Shown here piece after piece: positions 31,881 through 47,200 of a stretch of 64,000 nucleotides of DNA. A program made the position numbers and the translations under genes. Location: assembly GCA_013407085.1 (NCBI GenBank), contig JACCGJ010001766.1, positions 28,816 through 92,815 of the forward strand, in the 5' to 3' direction. The DNA is from Atriophallophorus winterbourni (taxonomy: Eukaryota; Platyhelminthes; Trematoda; Plagiorchiida; Microphallidae). Position 1 is the stretch's first letter; every line of letters begins with the position of its first letter. Under the pieces are notes generated by a model that had not been told where the DNA came from, made no database searches, and worked only from the letters and a program-made list of their open reading frames with translations.

Positions 31881-32369
31881 CAGCGATGTTTCATCCTTGG
31901 CGCCCCAGCAATCCCTGTCAAAAGAATGCAGTCCTTTATCAATTGAAATTTTTAATGTGTTCAAATAAAGCTTTCACATTTTTCTCTTCTATCCCATGCA
32001 CGAGGTTCGATGGCAAACCTGCCAATCTACTAGTATTTATTGAAGTTTTTTCGCAAATATGACTCGTTTTCTGGGTGACATTTTCCTTCTCAAACAAAAC
32101 TGCGTCACACCGATTGCATTAAAATGCCTTTACATTAAAGTTAAGCAATCAGCCCTAAATATATTCCAATCAACTGCTAACTCGTCTTCATTTCAAAACA
32201 CAACTCAAGCCAAAAAATTAGTGTAACCATTTTTGATTAAGCCAAGCGTTTTAGTTTTAACGATTTAAAATAGTTGCACAATGAGCAACTTAATCGCCAC
32301 GCTTTTGGCTTCTCTCATCTCCCAAACTGTAGCCGGGTTTCATTTATTTATCGCTATTAGCGACTTCAA

Positions 32370-32495
32370 ATTTAAACCAATGAGAGGGTTCGGTTATTCA
32401 CCAATCAGCGTTTAAATAATTCAGTGATTTTGGGCCGAGTGACCACATCGTTGCAACTCAACGTTGGCTAATTCATAATTGATTGTCCATAAGTG
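32370..32495 (+). promoter_or_regulatory. Candidate protocadherin promoter
   Basis: Two CCAAT boxes (32377-32381 and 32401-32405; the second reads ACCAATCAGCG, a good NF-Y site) lie upstream of a TATA-like TTTAAATA at 32411-32418, about 80 bp before the ATG. Transcription start is inferred, not seen. Confidence 0.4.
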
Positions 32496-35216
32496 ATGGA
32501 ATTGTTCACGTTCACAACCAACATATTACACTTCAGCATTTTCTCATCCGTATTCTGGATACGAATCACCTCTGTTGAGAGGACTCACATCCAATTGTCC
32601 ATTAGTGTTGTAGAAGAACTTCCAAGGACAACAGAGGTCGCCGATTTAACTAATTTGATCGTTCCGAAATTAACAGAATTCTCGTCCGATACGTATGTAG
32701 TAATGGATTTTCTGGAACCAAACGCGTTATTTTACATCGATTCCAAGCGAACAAATAAAAATATTCTCCGAATTCAATCCAGACTCGATCGTGAAGCCGA
32801 TTGCAAAATTGCTGGTCCATGTTGTCAACATTCATTGGGCAGACAAGATGGAAAGGAGACTAATTTAGCAAGATGTGCCTTTACATTTCTACTAATTGCA
32901 AAAGTTAAATCTAATCACACGGTTTCATTAGAATTGTTGGTCCAGCTACAAGTGTATGTTCTAGATATCAACGATAATCCTCCAAGTTGGTCTACAGTAA
33001 CATATCGCTTGATAGACACTCACAATTTTAACCGGACAAGCCACCTTAAATTAGGCATTCCATATTCTATCAGATCCATCCCTCAACTGGATATAAGCTT
33101 ACAAGAACACACCGCAGTTGGGAGTCGAATTGCTTTACCATTGGCTGCTGATCCGGATTCTCCACCTGAGAACGTCACGAGTAGTTATTTTATCCTCCAA
33201 CAGACAATCGAAGATGCATTTTGGTTAGAATGGAAGACAAACGATGCCTTGTCCTCCGATATACCTAACATCGATCCGGGATTGTGGTTGATTGTGAACA
33301 GAGATTTCACTTACACGGGCGCATCAGAATATTATATTGTTGTCACGGCTAGTGACGGTGGCATTCCGGAACCACTTATTGGCTATTTACTTGTCAACAT
33401 TACAATTTTGGACATAAATGACCATCCCCCCAAATTTGTCAACGCAGTAGACGATATTTGGATTCCGGAACATATTGAATCCGGCTCCAGGATTTATAGA
33501 CCTAAAGTAGACGAACCCGATGTATCTGATCGCAACGCGCTTCAATACGGGTTTTTACCTGCTACTTCATTAATTTCTCGAAAACTTTTTGAACTGAACA
33601 CGAGCAACGGCGACATTGTTGTTCGAGGTGACGTTGATTACGAAGAATCACCAATCCACCGGTTGTATTTGTCAGTTTCCGACGGTAAGTGGACTGACCA
33701 ACTAGAATTGAGAGTGCTTATCATCAACGTCAATGATCATGTTCCCAGTATTCGGCTACATTCCCATTTGACTACCGGCCAATTTGACATCGATTCCAGC
33801 GAGTCGAGACTCTCGACGCTTAGTTCTAATCATTTAACCGTGGCAGTTGAAGAAAACGGACCACCAGATCAACTAATCGCAACGGTCACCGTAATTGATA
33901 AGGACTTTCGGGCGGACTATTTGGCGATCAGATATATGTCAGACATTCAAGTTCATTCAGATTTGTCAATTAGTCATGAAAATGACCAACAGATGACTCG
34001 CGATCCGCCACAAAAACTACAATGTTCTATCAACGACAATCAGTTCAACATTGATCCCTTAATCACATACGATAATCATAGTTTCAATGGCATGATGCGA
34101 TTCAAAGTTTACTTAGCGGGACACACGTTGGATCGCGAAAAGCAAGCGAAAGTGAGTTTGCGCGTGATTTGCCATGATTATCACGTGCATATTTTGGATA
34201 CAACGAAGTTTTACATATCGAAATTCGGTTCACAGTTGAGTCATTCTTCGACCGCCGTTTTACACATCATTGTATCCGATTTAAACGATTCTCCCCCAAT
34301 GTATATTGGGCCGCACCATGTGAAGTTGTCGGAAGCAGCCTCAATCGATACTACTGTTTTACACCTCCATGCACTGGATGCGGATGATCCCACTACGAAT
34401 TATGGAATCTCTGGAATCAGATTTCGTATTATCCCTCCCTACACATACACGACGAGTTCTAGCAATATATCAACCGAAATCAATCAGCAAATCAGTCATG
34501 AAGATAAAAAAATTCTCTTACCACCTCAACCTTGGTTCTACCTGGATTCGGTTAGTGGAGTGCTAAAATCTTTAACACGTTTCGATAGGGAGCTCGTCCA
34601 TCTTGTTATACTTCACATTGAAATACGTGACGGTGGTGATACTGATTGTGTTCCATCCATAATAGCAAAGGTAGTGTGTAATCGTATTAATGTAACGTTA
34701 ACCGTTGAGATAGAGGACTACAACGATTGCACACCTTCGTTCCATCAACAAATTTATGAATTTAATATAAGTGAGAATGCGAATTCCCCATCGCGGATTG
34801 GTAAATTTAATGTATCCGATTGCGACTCTGATGTAAATAATCGTAAGCTACGCTTCTGGATTGGTGTAGATTCGAACTCCCTAGAAAACTCAGCGGAAAA
34901 TATTTTCGACAAAAGTCTTCTTTCATGGTTTTCTATCGCCGATTCAGGAGAATTTTTTCTCAAAAATCCACAAGTTTTACCCACAAGCGGATTTGGATTG
35001 TCCAGTGTGCATCCGATAGATAGAGAGAGAACAAAGTTTATTTTATTGGAAGTATTTGCACGGGATTTAGGTTCGCCTTCGTTGACCGGATCTGCCCAAG
35101 TGTTGCTCCGTGTTTTGGATGTAAACGACAATTCACCGGCGTGGATATTTCCGAAACCGCAAAACCGGCAAGTTAACGTCTCGGTCGATACCCCTATTGG
35201 CAATCGGATCACACAG
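32496..35216 (+). CDS. Protocadherin exon 1: signal peptide and EC1-EC6
   Basis: 907 codons, phase 0 end at GGC AAT CGG ATC ACA CAG with donor GTTGGT. The open frame continues about 12 codons into the intron before a stop, so an unspliced transcript would give a soluble ectodomain. Confidence 0.93.
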
Positions 35217-38200
35217 GTTGGTGTACATTTTTCCAGCACTTTGACGCCTTAATTTCAGAGATGAAATTATATTATTCATCTCTTTAGATTAGCCCACGTT
35301 TAAACTGTTCAACATACATCGGCGCCTCTAAATAATTGCCAAAATGCATTAGTTGAAGCATTAAAAATAAGATTGATGAAATTGGTCAAAATGATATAAT
35401 CGATGCCCGATCCGTCCATAACATTAAATCGCAACATGTTAACATTTAAAAATTCAGCAAACCTTGGCGTTTAAATGCGAGCAAGATCTTTCAGGTATGA
35501 GAATTCGTTTGACTTTAAAGACATTTAATCCCGTGTGTTTAAGTTGCAACATAGAGCGGTATCTTATTGCATCAACTCTAATTATGCTGCTATTAAATTT
35601 TTATTAAACAGAGCAAAGTTCATAATGCTGCAAACATTGTTTTTGCGCATTGCCAAACGAATGTTTGGTGAGATGGCAATTTTCTAAGCCTTGTTGGCCC
35701 GGAATGAGATAGAACACCCCTCTGAGAGGTTGCTATACATAATACAAATGGTATGTATTGTGGTACTGCGAAGCCTTTTGCATTTCTTACTCCTCGCCAG
35801 GTCGTGACGATCTTTAGTATCGGTGCATCTCCCCGGTTTTTCTTACACGAAACGGTATAGGTGATGTAATTTTTTCTGTAGGACAGGGGCCGAAATCTCA
35901 CTATTATTTTTCAGCTATTATTGCGTACTGCTTTTATACATGAGTATTTCGGGGATCTGAGTCAACCTCATATTCTGAAATGCACGAAGGTGGCGTGATT
36001 CGAAGCTGGGACGTTTGAACGATAGTGGTACGGACACAAAGACTGAATGGTATGCAAAGTTATAAAAGACTTTGTCCATTTTCATTGGTTTTATGTACCC
36101 CTAACCCTTCGAGACAGTTTTGCCAAGACTCATATTCTGCTCTAACTCTGACATTGAAAGCACTCATTACCACTACACCGTTTTTGTGGCACGTTTTTGA
36201 GTACTGTTGTGAGGTTATGATAAAAATCATCTTTTTCAGCAGGAGTCGCACAGTGCGTCGGTGCATAAACGTTGACCAACGTAATGGTATCAGTAATACA
36301 CCTCAGATTTAGAGTCCAAATCCGTTCGCTCCTGCTGCTGCTAGGTTCTGCTGCTTTTAGTAGCCTATTTCGCACGGCAAACCCATCTCAGTGCAGTCCA
36401 GGTTCACCAGAACCCCTTCCTTTCGGGAAAATATGCAATCTCTTTCTGTTAGCTTACCAGTGTCTGGTAATCTCATCTCTTGCAGGGCAGCCACAACAGT
36501 ACTCATCCTTTTTAGTTCATTTTTAATCACAGCTGATTTTCCTAAGCATCTGACATTCGAAACGTTGTCATGAAATCCTGGGAACATGGACCGGACGTTT
36601 CAAGTTCCCAGTTTCAGAGCTGAACTTGTTGCTTAGTAATTCGTTTCGCTGGTGCGGATAAATGCAATGTGCTTGTCGTGTGATAACTAATTCCCATGCA
36701 CCCAATGAGGATAGCAGACTTGGGCCGGACAGCACCTTATTGACTGGGGCTGCCCAGCTTGATTCAGGCGGTAACCGTCCAACTGGACCTGAAAATCACT
36801 CTCTCCGTCGGAAGCAACCCTAGGCGCTAAGCTCTTCGCCAGTCGAGCCATGGCTTCTAAAAGGTATCGGCTGTTTTTCGTGTTATTATCCATAGAATCG
36901 CAATGGAGTGTCCTCTACATGGGTGCGTTGAGATGTACGCCAGGGCGGTTTAATATGGAGAACTAGCTGTTGCCCATGCAGCAAGTGCTCCCTCTCCACG
37001 GCACCACTGGAACCAAAGGAACAACTAGGCTGATACGTTTGGATAACGATGCTGTCGCAGGTGTTGGCAGGACGAAGTTGAATACAACTTCGGACTGCCT
37101 AACGGGATTTCAGCTCCTGAGTTTTCCTCAAAGCTGACTCCTGAAGCCTTTCCATGATTGGATGTAGCTACAATGGAGTGGAGGTTTGAGAAAAGGGTTT
37201 TCTTTCCCTTAGGTTTACCGCCTTCATGGAAGTACGAGCTCTACCTGCCCGAAGCATGCTGGTTTTGAGGCGCCAGTCAGCTACCTTCGCACTTTCTCCT
37301 GTCAGTAGGAGAAGATACGCTGGGTCACACAGGATTACATGTGCAGACCAGGAGCTGGACTTGGTTGTCAGAGGCTATATGAGACACGCGCAATTAGAGC
37401 ATTTTTGGAATTGGTAGCTTATCACCAAAACCGTTCCTGCCGTGACAACCATTTGACACATGGATTAAAAAATTATAATCTTACAAAATACAATTTGGAC
37501 TGGGATATATCGCAAGGTTCGTCATGTATTCATCGAGCATGAAGTGTAAATCTCAAGCGAATCCAAACGTATTATTTCTTCGGGTAAGGCATTCAAAGTG
37601 AAACAAATTCTAACCGATAATATATTACGCTGAATATTCAATAAAAATGTGGCATGGTCAAAACATTTGAATGTTTTCCTGTTCGAGTATGGTCCTCGAC
37701 TTAAATAAATGCGTCGGTTGGCGAGATTTTGTTCGGGGAACGCTTACCTGTGGAGGCAACGGAAGTTCCTAAGGCAGTTCGATTTGTTGTGGATGGGAAA
37801 CGATACGCACTGATAACACTTATAGGAATGTAAATTAGCCAATAATCATCTCACACTCAATAGTTACTTAAATTTGTTTTATAATTGTTTGAACTTAACC
37901 GCGTTAAATATTCACTTTTATACGTGAGCCACAGCGTCAACTGACTTTAGATACACATTGTTTTCGGCAAATTAACCACGGATTTCCGTCTTGCGTACGT
38001 GCTGCTTTGTTTAACGTTAAGGTCAAACAGAGCTGGTTGGTGGAATGACATTTAATTGTTATATCGTGGTGCTCACATCCCCATCCCATTTAATCATGTT
38101 CCCTTTCCTGACTAACACTGTTTGTCTGATACAGGTTCTGTGTCAAAATGAAACGTTACCCAAAATTCTCTCCCCAATCACATAAATTTCTTCTCATTAT

Positions 38201-41200
38201 CATAACACGAGAAGCCCAAAACATATTCAAATTATTTTAAACAACCCTTCAAGCCAAAATAATGTTCATTAAATATTTTTTTTAATAATCGAATTTCTGC
38301 TTCCATCTTTCAGGAATACGTGATTATTTTAAATTGAATATGAAGGTGTTAATCCACGAACGCAGTGTTTGTTCAGGGATTTCATTTTGATTAAATTTCC
38401 CCTGAAAATGCTTGCAGTTAGTTCACACGGTTGTTTTTATTTTATGAGTTCGAAAATTTAATTGAATCAATTATGATATGGGAAGCTCATAAATAACTTG
38501 GGATTCACTGAAAACTTTTTAAGTCATCTTAGGGTTCTAGCCCGTGAAGATTATGCCAGATGTGATGCAAAATTTCAGAGTTACGTTAAGCCATGGTTCT
38601 GGAAGCTGAATACACACCTTTATTATATTATACTATTTGTCGTAATTCATTGGTGTGACTCGATCTAACCTACATAAGTATTGACATTCGGTTACCAAGT
38701 CAGCGGGAATTCTTTTTAAACGAGTTGGCGTTGGTAGTCAACCATCTTCAGTCGCTGTTGTCTACTATGACCTACTTCAACTGAAAAGATTGGCTGAAAT
38801 TATTGTTTATTTCAATACTGGCAAGCTCGCATAAATCGGAAAATATTGTAGGATAGGAGCCGTGAACTGATCGATGAAAGTCCGGAGTATCTTTAGAATG
38901 TCAATGCTTAGGCCATTGTTGATGCTTCAAGTTGTAGCATATTTTGATCCTCGCATGCATCAAACTGTAGTTTACTCTGGTACACTGTGGTATCCAGCTG
39001 ATGTCATATACTCTTGAGGTAACCTTTGCCTTGTTCGTCGCGAAAAATAGTTCTTACAATAAAATTAAAAATTCGCATGCGATGTCCAAAAGATGATTTC
39101 CTAGTGGGGTAATTGACTTCAGTATCACATTTGAATCAAGCGAATGTGCAATGCTCTTGGTAATAAAATTTTCCGCACATTGTTTATCAAATTTTCATTG
39201 CTTCTCTTGTTCGTTTGTTCAGTGGATTTGCTAAGCGATTATGGTAAACGCCAAATATAATCACTTTGCCCATGTGTTTTGTGTAAAAGCTTTTCGCCTA
39301 GTTTTCAGGACATGTTCGACTTGTAACGTGTCACAGCATGATTGAGGAGCATTTATAATAAGGCTTCACATTTTTGATAGTCGAACGATTGTTTTCGAGC
39401 ATTAAGAACTAAACGACATTCAAGGTAATTCAAGGTAATTCAAGGATTTTAATGGTCTAAAAAGCAACAAGCTTAACAACAACCATAGGATGGTAAAAAT
39501 CGAAATTTAAGTGTATAGACAATATAAGAACATAGATTAAACAGTATATAAGTGTTCTGGAAACGAATAATGCAATAAAATTCGTCTAATTTCGTTTTAA
39601 AGTCATGCAAGCTAGTGGCGTGAGCAACGGTTGAAGGTAAACTGAAGTCGTTTCGGTAGAATCCAGTCTAAATCCAATATATTTTGCCATTGAAACCATG
39701 AATTAATGACCACTTATTGCTTTCCATCTTCATGTTATAATAAACATTAGTGAAAGCAAAATCGAGTAATATAGCATCCAATCTTGACTAGTTTCAGTAG
39801 GCATTGACATGAATTTCAGGCCTAGTAAGTGCCCTGCTGCATGGGAGTATGTCTCACTCAGCAGCATGTATTATGTTGGGCTCTTTTGGTCAACGTCGCC
39901 CGTGGATAAACATCGGATGCGTTCGATGATTTCAGAACGGAAACTAATTTGACGTACTCAACCACCTACCGTATCAAACACATCAAAGTTTGGCTAAGCT
40001 TCCACGCTACAACAACACTGGTCAACTGCCTCCTTCGATTCGTAGCGAAAAGCGGCAGACAGAACATACCGATCACTCACAAAATGTTCATGGAATGCAA
40101 ATTCGTTACAATATTGTCCATTTGCATGAAATTTATTCCCAAAGAAGGTTCATTTTAACGAATGCTGGAATTGATGTCTATGTTGAACGTCGCCACAGTT
40201 AGGAAACACTGTTTTCGATCAACGACTTGCAAAGTACTTTTCATCAGTAGAATAATCTATGTTATCTTATGTTAAATCAATGGCAGATCTACCTTCCATA
40301 ATCTTGTATTTGAATAGCAATCTATTTACCTATACGTTGAATTCCATCTTTTGGTTGAACCAATGCTAAAAGGTTAAAATTCTCATCAAGAAAATTAGTT
40401 GTATCACGTATTTACAAAACGAAGCGAAGCAAAAAGCAGGCTTATACATGATTCATGGATTCGCGTATTTCTACTGCCTCCACTTGATGTATTAGGCGTA
40501 CATTTTGCACGATATTTTAAGTTTAAACGAAACCTCTGCGTACTCGTCTGTGTGATGTAACACCAGGATTAATGCAGTAACATCATCATCATCGTTTGGG
40601 AGATCATTGCATCTTTTCAAAGAAATCGTTTGAAGTCCTAAGACAAATTCCAAACCTTTAAGGTCGGTGTTTTCTGATATAGAAACATGCTTGAATAGTC
40701 CAATCGTCCTCGACACACGCATATATATATATATCGTTATTTACATAAAACACCTACTTTAACAGCAAATATTTTTATGTCTACAACTTTCAAAATAATA
40801 TCAATCTAACAGTTGGTTATAGATTAATTCTGCAAGTATCTTTCACTGAATCGTTGTTTTTCTAAGGAAAATAGCAATAAATCATGAATTATGACAAAGA
40901 AATTTAATGATGTATGAGTTTCCAAATTTTAAGTCTTAATCTATCGAGTACACAATCTTAACTAACCGTTTTAGAAGATATAATTCTGATGCTTTTGGAT
41001 AGAATAATTCACATTCTCATTAGGGACACGTTAATTAGATTGCCAATTAGACGAATAAAAGACATCACACTAAATTATTCTCAGAAAACAACACTATAGT
41101 CATTCGCAATTTACAATTCTCAAATAATATGCATCAAAATTGATTATGATAATTTTTTTGCATTGCTTGTGCCAAAATTCTTTGAAAAGATGCATCAATC

Positions 41201-44200
41201 TATGTCGATAGGGAATTAATCCAGTCTGCTTCAAGTCAGGGTTCAATAGCAGTAAAACATCAAACACGGATCAACCTAAAATCCAGACTGAATGCATATG
41301 CTCTGAAATCCAGATGGATTACTGTCACAATGAAGCGAACCTCAGTGAGATGTGAAACCATCTCATTCATTTCTCACTTTTCTAGTGTCACTCAAACTCA
41401 AATCAAGCATATTTTGTTTATTGAATGTGGGCGGGTGTGGAATATTGCACGAATTACAGTTTGTTTGTTTTTTGTTTGTTATTGTTAGTTTATATTTGTT
41501 TCGGATAATGCTCTACCACAGATTATTTATTTTTGGACACTGCCGTATTAGACTCATCTCATGAATTTTTATAATAAAATTCAAATACCTTGTTGAAATT
41601 AAGGTTTGATCTTTTCGCTGTTCTCTCAGTTTGTATGGCTAAGACATACACGTGTTTTCCACATATTCTGCAGAAATCCACTTCAGCTAATTCGATTGGC
41701 ATTTTCGACATTATTTTCGAGGACTTTGATTGAGCGACCAATAGGGTTTTATTGGTATTGTGAATCCTTTGTATCAAAAACACTTTGGATGCGCTGGTGG
41801 AAGAATTTGTCAGAACTCAAAACTTTATCCCGAATCCACTGTAACTGATTGCACTCAAATCTCTTTTCATTACGAGTAGAAATGCAATTTACTTACGCAT
41901 GCGATCTAATGGGATGGCAAGCTTTTCAACCGGAACTATTTCAGAGCACAAATCAGGGTATGAGGCATGCTACTCAGTGTCCAGTTAATTGCCGAAAATG
42001 CAGCCCTAATTTCTCACTACTAAGACATCCGCAATCGCTAATTGATTTCTTTTTGTCAGCGTGCAAAGTATTCGGATTTATCGACTGCATGAACAAACCA
42101 AAGTCCTGGGTTAAGATCGTTCTCGCCTTCCATCCTCAACCTAGAAGATTGTCAGCTTGAACCATTACATCATTTCACATATCTTGGTTCAACCTCTTGC
42201 TAGACAAGGGGATTGGTAAGCAGATTGATTGAGCAGCTTCGGTATCATCTGTTTTTGAATTTCGTGTCTGTAACAACCGAAAGTTGTCTTTAATGACAAC
42301 GTTTATGGTATACAGCATGTGTGTACTTACTGCTTTACTATACCGCAGTTGAGCAAGTAAACGAAAATCGCATTGAAATTATCTGAAGGCCGATAAACTG
42401 TATAGAAATAAAATATATACACAAAAAGAGAATGGATTTGTAGCCATACAGCTCTTGTGACAAAACTCATTTCCCAAATAGGTAACATCTTTCCCCATAC
42501 TCAACAACTTTATGCAAAAACCATGGAATCAGACTTCTATAGTCTTTAAAACAAAAAGATTCCCTGACCTACATTCACTAGTCGTTTCATGAGATGTCTA
42601 GTTGAAAATAAATCACAACGTTGTTAGATGGTAATGTAATTCATAATATCCGAATTACTCGCCCGATTAACTTTGAATACAATCGTGATCATTAAAAACC
42701 TAGTTCACATTCGAACCAGTCTTATTTTAAACACTCGCAATGTCGGTAACTAACTCATTCACGATGGGTCTGTTTCCTCTGGAATTCAGTTCCGTTGAAA
42801 ATTGAGTCAATAACGAATGAACTATATTTTAATGAACATTTAGCGATTGTAACGAGGTTCTCTATAAAATATTTTTTAACCAATCTTGAATCATGTGTTG
42901 TTTTCCGCGAAATAATTATTCCCTTCACTGATCGGTGGATAAAAGTTACATTAACAACTGAATAATATTTAGGATAAGGTTGGCACGACCAACATGTTCA
43001 ACCACTTGAGCCCAAACTCATCTAGACTGGGTTTGAACCCATCATCATGAACAATAAAGCTCATTTGCATGCATTTCCATCATACACACATACCCCGCGA
43101 CCGGTTTCGTGCTGTTTCCACTAATACGGTAGGGACAGTAGGATCAGGATACGCATGCGCTTGAAACAGTGGAAAAATGGCAAACAAGTTACGTTTTTAT
43201 GCCGCTGTTGGATATGGTTGGTACGACCAACCTGTTCCCTCACATGAGCAGGTTGTTTACCATTCTTCCACTGTTTCATGCGCATGCGGATCCAGATCCA
43301 TGTATCCTTTACCTGATGAGTGCAAACTGCAGAAAACCGGTCGTTGGGTGTGTGTGATGGAAATAGATGCAAGTGAGCTTTTTTGATTATTATTTAATTG
43401 CTATATCTTTGCTGATACGTATTTGGTTTTTTCAATTACAAATGTCAAATAATACACCGTGAGCAACCTCGATTTGCAAACGTCATGAAAATCAATCTAC
43501 TTAGTGACATTATTGAAACTATTTAACGCGTTAACCACCAATGAACAGATTGTACGATTTCTGCGTTATTTCTACACCAAATTTCTGCATTTACTTTGTC
43601 GAATCACGGATCTCTGCATACCGATGGTCCCAAAAAATCATGAAACGTCATGCCGCTACTCGCGCGAAAAAATAATCGCGGAAACATTTTCTACCAGCTG
43701 ATTAGCTGGCGAGAAATTCCTCAATTTCCCCATGAGAGAATTTCCTTCTCAGCGCACTCATGGAAACCATTGTACTTGGCCAGCATGGACTGAAAGAAAC
43801 ATAACACCTTCTGTCTTATTTTCCGCCACAGGTGGCTGCATACAATAATTTGACAAAAAAAAACAGTTGCGAAAAATTAACCGGGAAATAAGCGAAAATT
43901 GCGAAGGTATTGCTTGAGTTGGGCATTAAAGTAAAATTTAATGAATAATTGAGTTTGGAACGCTTGCTGAAAGCTTGATGAACAGTAGTTAAACATGAAT
44001 GTGGCGTTTGAGATTTTTAGTAATGGTAATAATGAATATGTATGTAAAAATGTAATTATGAATAAAATGTTCGGTAATCGTGAACAATAATGACTATCTT
44101 TTAATGAAAATATCTCGTTCTAAATTCGTAAACCAAAGGAATTTCAAATGATACGAATAATGGTGTTTCCACACTACGTGGAAGAACTTATAGTGAGTAG

Positions 44201-47200
44201 TGTGGCAGAATACGTTACATACGCTACTTATATTATTATTCTCAAAGAAATTTAAACAATTTTAAAACTGGCCATATATACGTTGTACATTGAATCCAGA
44301 TATTCATTGTATGTTTATGTGATTGTGTGTTGATTGGTGTGGTTTACCGGTCCCCTTCATCTACGGAATCGTGCAACAAAAGTTTGATCCAAGTGCTTTG
44401 GAGGTTAAATCCCACTCATAAAGCAGCAATACATAGTATGGTCGATTTGAACCTGCCTAAATTTTATCTCGGGGACGGTAACTTACCACAATCGCTCGAA
44501 CACAGATTTTGAGAGGTATTCGATTTTGTCCTTTTATACAAACATGTGCATGAATGAACTCGGAGAACAGGTTCTGATCACCACTTCATCTTGGTTTTGG
44601 TGTTAACATCGGAAGAAAAATCTGTCGAAGCGATCGGATTTCGGGCTCCGTAAGGTTACAGTGATTACTCAGTGCTTGTGTTCGACTATATATGCAGTAC
44701 TCAGCAATCCCTTGCTGTGAAAAGAGTGGTTTGCCGACGAAATTTGATAAATCCAGAGATTGTCGCAAGTCGATTGTTTAAACTGAATGTGAGAAAATCC
44801 TCAGGTGCGGGTGGCATCACACCGGATGTCCTCTAGTTCTGTCATCGTCACCTTTGTGAACTGCTTTCCATTCTGTTTATCTATTCGTTGCGAAGGGAGT
44901 GGTACCAAAAGATTGGAAGTCCAGCGTGATTACATCTATCTTCAAAGGTGGCTGCCGATCTGACAGTGTAAATTATCGTACCGTCACACTGTTACCTGTT
45001 ATTGCTAAGGTCATGGAACATATAGTTTCAAAAAGCATGTTCGCACACTTTGAATCGCGCAAATTGTTTTCTCCTAAGCGCAATGGATTTTGATCTCATC
45101 GTTCTTGCACTACGAATCTTATCATAGCGTCAGACGATTGAACGAGTTAGATTGAAGTAATTGCGTTCACATTTGTTACTTAAACATTTCGAATGCTTGT
45201 GGCAGCGTCAATCATCATTCGCTTCTTCCAAAACGGATACCCATTGAATATATGATCCACTCCTCTCATGGTTGTGCGACTAAGGTTGTAAGGTTGCCAT
45301 GCACGAGTTAGAGTAAACGGAATGCTATCCAAAATGTTCGAAACCACCATCGGATTCCCACAAGGATGTTTACTAGACCCGATTCATTTTCTTTTATACG
45401 TAAACGAATAACCTCCCCTCACATCATCCAAAAGTGTCTCTTTTGCGGATGATATGAATATTTGGACGCGAATAGGTTATGTAGATCCGTGTGAGAAACT
45501 GCGAATGGATTTGGAAAATGTGTCACATTGGGTGGCTACGAATGATATGACATTCAACATGCGGAAATGAAAAATGATGCACATTGGCAAGAATTGTTCT
45601 TGGACATGTCGATTTGGAACTGAAAACGTGGCCTGGAGCTCGTTGGAAAAAGAACTTGGAGCATGGATTTGTGGAAACTCTAAGAGCACGATTCAGTGCT
45701 AGTATATATATATCGATAGGCCAGTCGATTTTTAGGTGTGTCCAAAAATATTTGGGAGATTCTCGCAGGTTATGCTAACAAGTATAATGAACTTCTACCT
45801 TCGCCCTACAATGGAGTATTCGGTCGCGGTCTAGGATCCTTGGCTGCGAAAAGATATTGCTAGCTTTGATAAATTCTATCACAGAGCAACAAAGTCAGTG
45901 ATCTGTCTTCACAATGTTCCGTAAACCGAAAGATTGCGACGTCTGGGTCTATCTGACTAACCCAAAGGAGGATACGACGCGATATTTTTCTGACATATAG
46001 AATTGTATCTACCAAAGGACATCCACTAAGACACTAGTTTGAAGTGTGTTATGATAAAGTGACGCGCGAACATACCTTATTTCTTTACGACCCAAATTCT
46101 CGTATTGATTGCCAGCTCCATTTTTTACCGTACGTGCTACATTCCCCTGAAATTCCCTACCTCAACATCTGGTGTACTCTCCTATCCTCGCGATAATTAA
46201 AGCGAAACTGGACTTATATATGCAAAAGCGCCATACATTTGATTTACTCTATTCGTTATCTACTATTATTTTTCAAATTTTCATTCATACTGTAATCCTG
46301 TGGTTTTATAAATTATTAACGTTTTAGCCATTAATCCTTGATTCCTTGAGCAACTTGATCTTTCTGGTCTCATCTGATAGTGAATTCAAAAATTTAATCT
46401 TTTTAACCCTTCCTCAACTGTTTGAAGGCAGACTTATCTCAATCATATTGACACCATGTGATGAGCCAAAAATAGCATAAAACTGAATTTTGTGCTTGAT
46501 AAATTATGTTGATGTAAGGATTAAACCTACTTTAGTTTATAATTTATTGAAGTGATTCTCGGTGATCAAGTTTTGAGCTCATTGACTCTAACTTTTGCTG
46601 TTGAAAAACTTGTGGAAGCTTGCTATCAATTATAAGAATTTCACGTCAAAGTTTAGAGTTCGGATATAAACCCGGTGGACACTTTATTTTCGCATCTACT
46701 ACCTTACCCCATCGGCGTTTTTACCAATAACATATCAATTTTCATCAGGAAAAATCAAGATGACTTAAATTTTAACATTTTTCATTGCATACTATTAACA
46801 TTTATTTCATCTTTACTTAAGTCGAAACACATAGTTCAAGATCAAACATTCAAGATTTATGGTTAAAAAAACAATTAATTTTACAATAACCACAGTATAA
46901 GTACAATATATCAACATAACAAAAAAAATCGAACCTCAAAATTTGGATAGGTTGTTAATCGTTATGGGCAAAATCAGGTTTATCTCTGAAACAGACGTCA
47001 GGATTTGATTTGAATATAGCTGAACTGTTTACATAGTTGGCAGGTCGGGAATTCTGAACAAAACACAGTAAAATTATTGCGGCAGTTCCGTTTGAAGTGT
47101 GATATTTCCAACATGCAACCATGACCTCGGATGTTACTAGAATTTCGAATTTGGAATAAGTTATCCAGGTGATGCGAGATAGTAGTGAGTAGTAGTGAGG

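Noticed and set aside
41606..42160. Plus-strand frames at 41606-41848 and 41849-42160
   Set aside because: No domain or splice pattern; the second overlaps the tail of the GAAACGTT repeat family.
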